Shown here one piece after another: positions 63,788 through 64,000 of a stretch of 64,000 nucleotides of DNA (its first letter is position 1; each line of letters starts with the position of its first letter). A program made the translations under genes and the position numbers. The stretch spans positions 1 through 64,000 of the forward strand of contig JAFTOG010000008.1 of the NCBI GenBank assembly GCA_017451485.1, read 5' to 3'. This stretch comes from Clostridia bacterium (GTDB lineage: Bacteria > Bacillota > Clostridia > Oscillospirales > CAG-272). Under the pieces are notes generated by a model. It saw only the letters and a list, made by a program, of their open reading frames with translations, was not told where the DNA came from and searched no databases.

Positions 63788-64000
63788 ATGAAGAATTTTT
63801 TAGAAGAAACAAAATATGTGGATTACAGTTCGGAGAACATTCAGTCGAAAGCAGTAGAGTTGTTTTCGACCGGAATGACAGAGGTTGAAAAAGCGAAAAT
63901 TGCATTCGAGTTCGTGCGAGATGAAATCCCTCATTCTTTTGATTGTAATGCGGAGATCATTACAGTGAAAGCCTCTGAAGTATTGAAATTCAAAACTGGT
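63788..64000 (+). CDS. Transglutaminase-like protein, N-terminal part (cut by window end)
   Basis: The frame begins MKNFLEETKYVDYSSENIQS and runs 71 codons to the edge. EKAKIAFEFVRDEIPHSFDC is the typical lead-in of transglutaminase-core proteins (helix before the catalytic Cys). The catalytic residues lie outside the window. It belongs with the membrane-protein gene upstream. Confidence 0.75.
   Translation, partial: MKNFLEETKYVDYSSENIQSKAVELFSTGMTEVEKAKIAFEFVRDEIPHSFDCNAEIITVKASEVLKFKTG

Overview
The window looks like a chromosomal segment of an anaerobic, gut-type Clostridia bacterium (probably Oscillospirales/Ruminococcaceae-like). This rests on gene content and layout: miaA, yggS, sepF, yggT, lspA, rluD and rsmG run together, a complete F-type ATP synthase operon has a Na+-type c-subunit, there is a membrane decarboxylase beta subunit, and one operon handles host or plant uronic acids. 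Purines dominate ribosome binding sites, genes are tightly packed, and most promoters are plain TTGACA/TATAAT types. Species identity is inference.

Region 1 (about 1-44.9 kb) is ordinary chromosome. It holds a DUF4886 hydrolase, a split transketolase, a riboswitch-preceded Na+-pump decarboxylase beta subunit with a tiny gamma-like partner, the miaA-to-mgtC run, dapA, queA, a GH31 alpha-xylosidase with an FAD oxidoreductase, and atpI-B-E-F-H-A-G-D-C. After these come a phosphatase, a giant 3,017-aa membrane protein (cytoplasmic SPFH-like head, one membrane span, 24 InlB-type repeats), a glucuronide operon (GH2 beta-glucuronidase, uxaB, uxaA, uxaC), and a divergent GH4/amidohydrolase pair. An HTH-PyrE fusion, an HD hydrolase and a NUDIX protein close the region. 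Intergenic spaces carry dispersed hairpin-rich repeats.

Region 2 (about 44.9-62.9 kb) is visibly more AT-rich and looks acquired. It starts with a LexA-like repressor, a zinc-ribbon protein and a serine recombinase, and ends in tnpV fragments, a tRNA-like 3' fragment and a broken wall-protein gene. Between them lies a cysteine-rich RiPP locus. It has an ECF sigma/anti-sigma pair, a small secreted protein, a B12-type radical SAM enzyme, a transglutaminase-like protein, a radical SAM/SPASM maturase, an acyl-carrier-like protein, a 46-aa Cys-rich precursor, two ABC exporters, a subtilase fused to a P-loop domain, a BtrH/C39-like protein and small proteins. A PqqD-like gene with a one-base frameshift lies just beyond. 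The layout resembles the clostridial 'Clo7bot' Cys-rich peptide systems but carries extra enzymes; it is the best candidate for something new here.

Region 3 (62.9 kb to end) holds a strongly structured leader RNA candidate, a four-span membrane protein and the start of a transglutaminase-like gene cut by the window edge.

How the parts fit: the decarboxylase beta subunit and Na+-type ATP synthase suggest sodium-based energetics. The glycosidases and Uxa enzymes feed uronic acids into 2-keto-3-deoxygluconate metabolism. In the RiPP locus, precursor, two radical SAM enzymes, transglutaminase-like protein, protease and exporters would together modify, trim and export a small cysteine-rich peptide.
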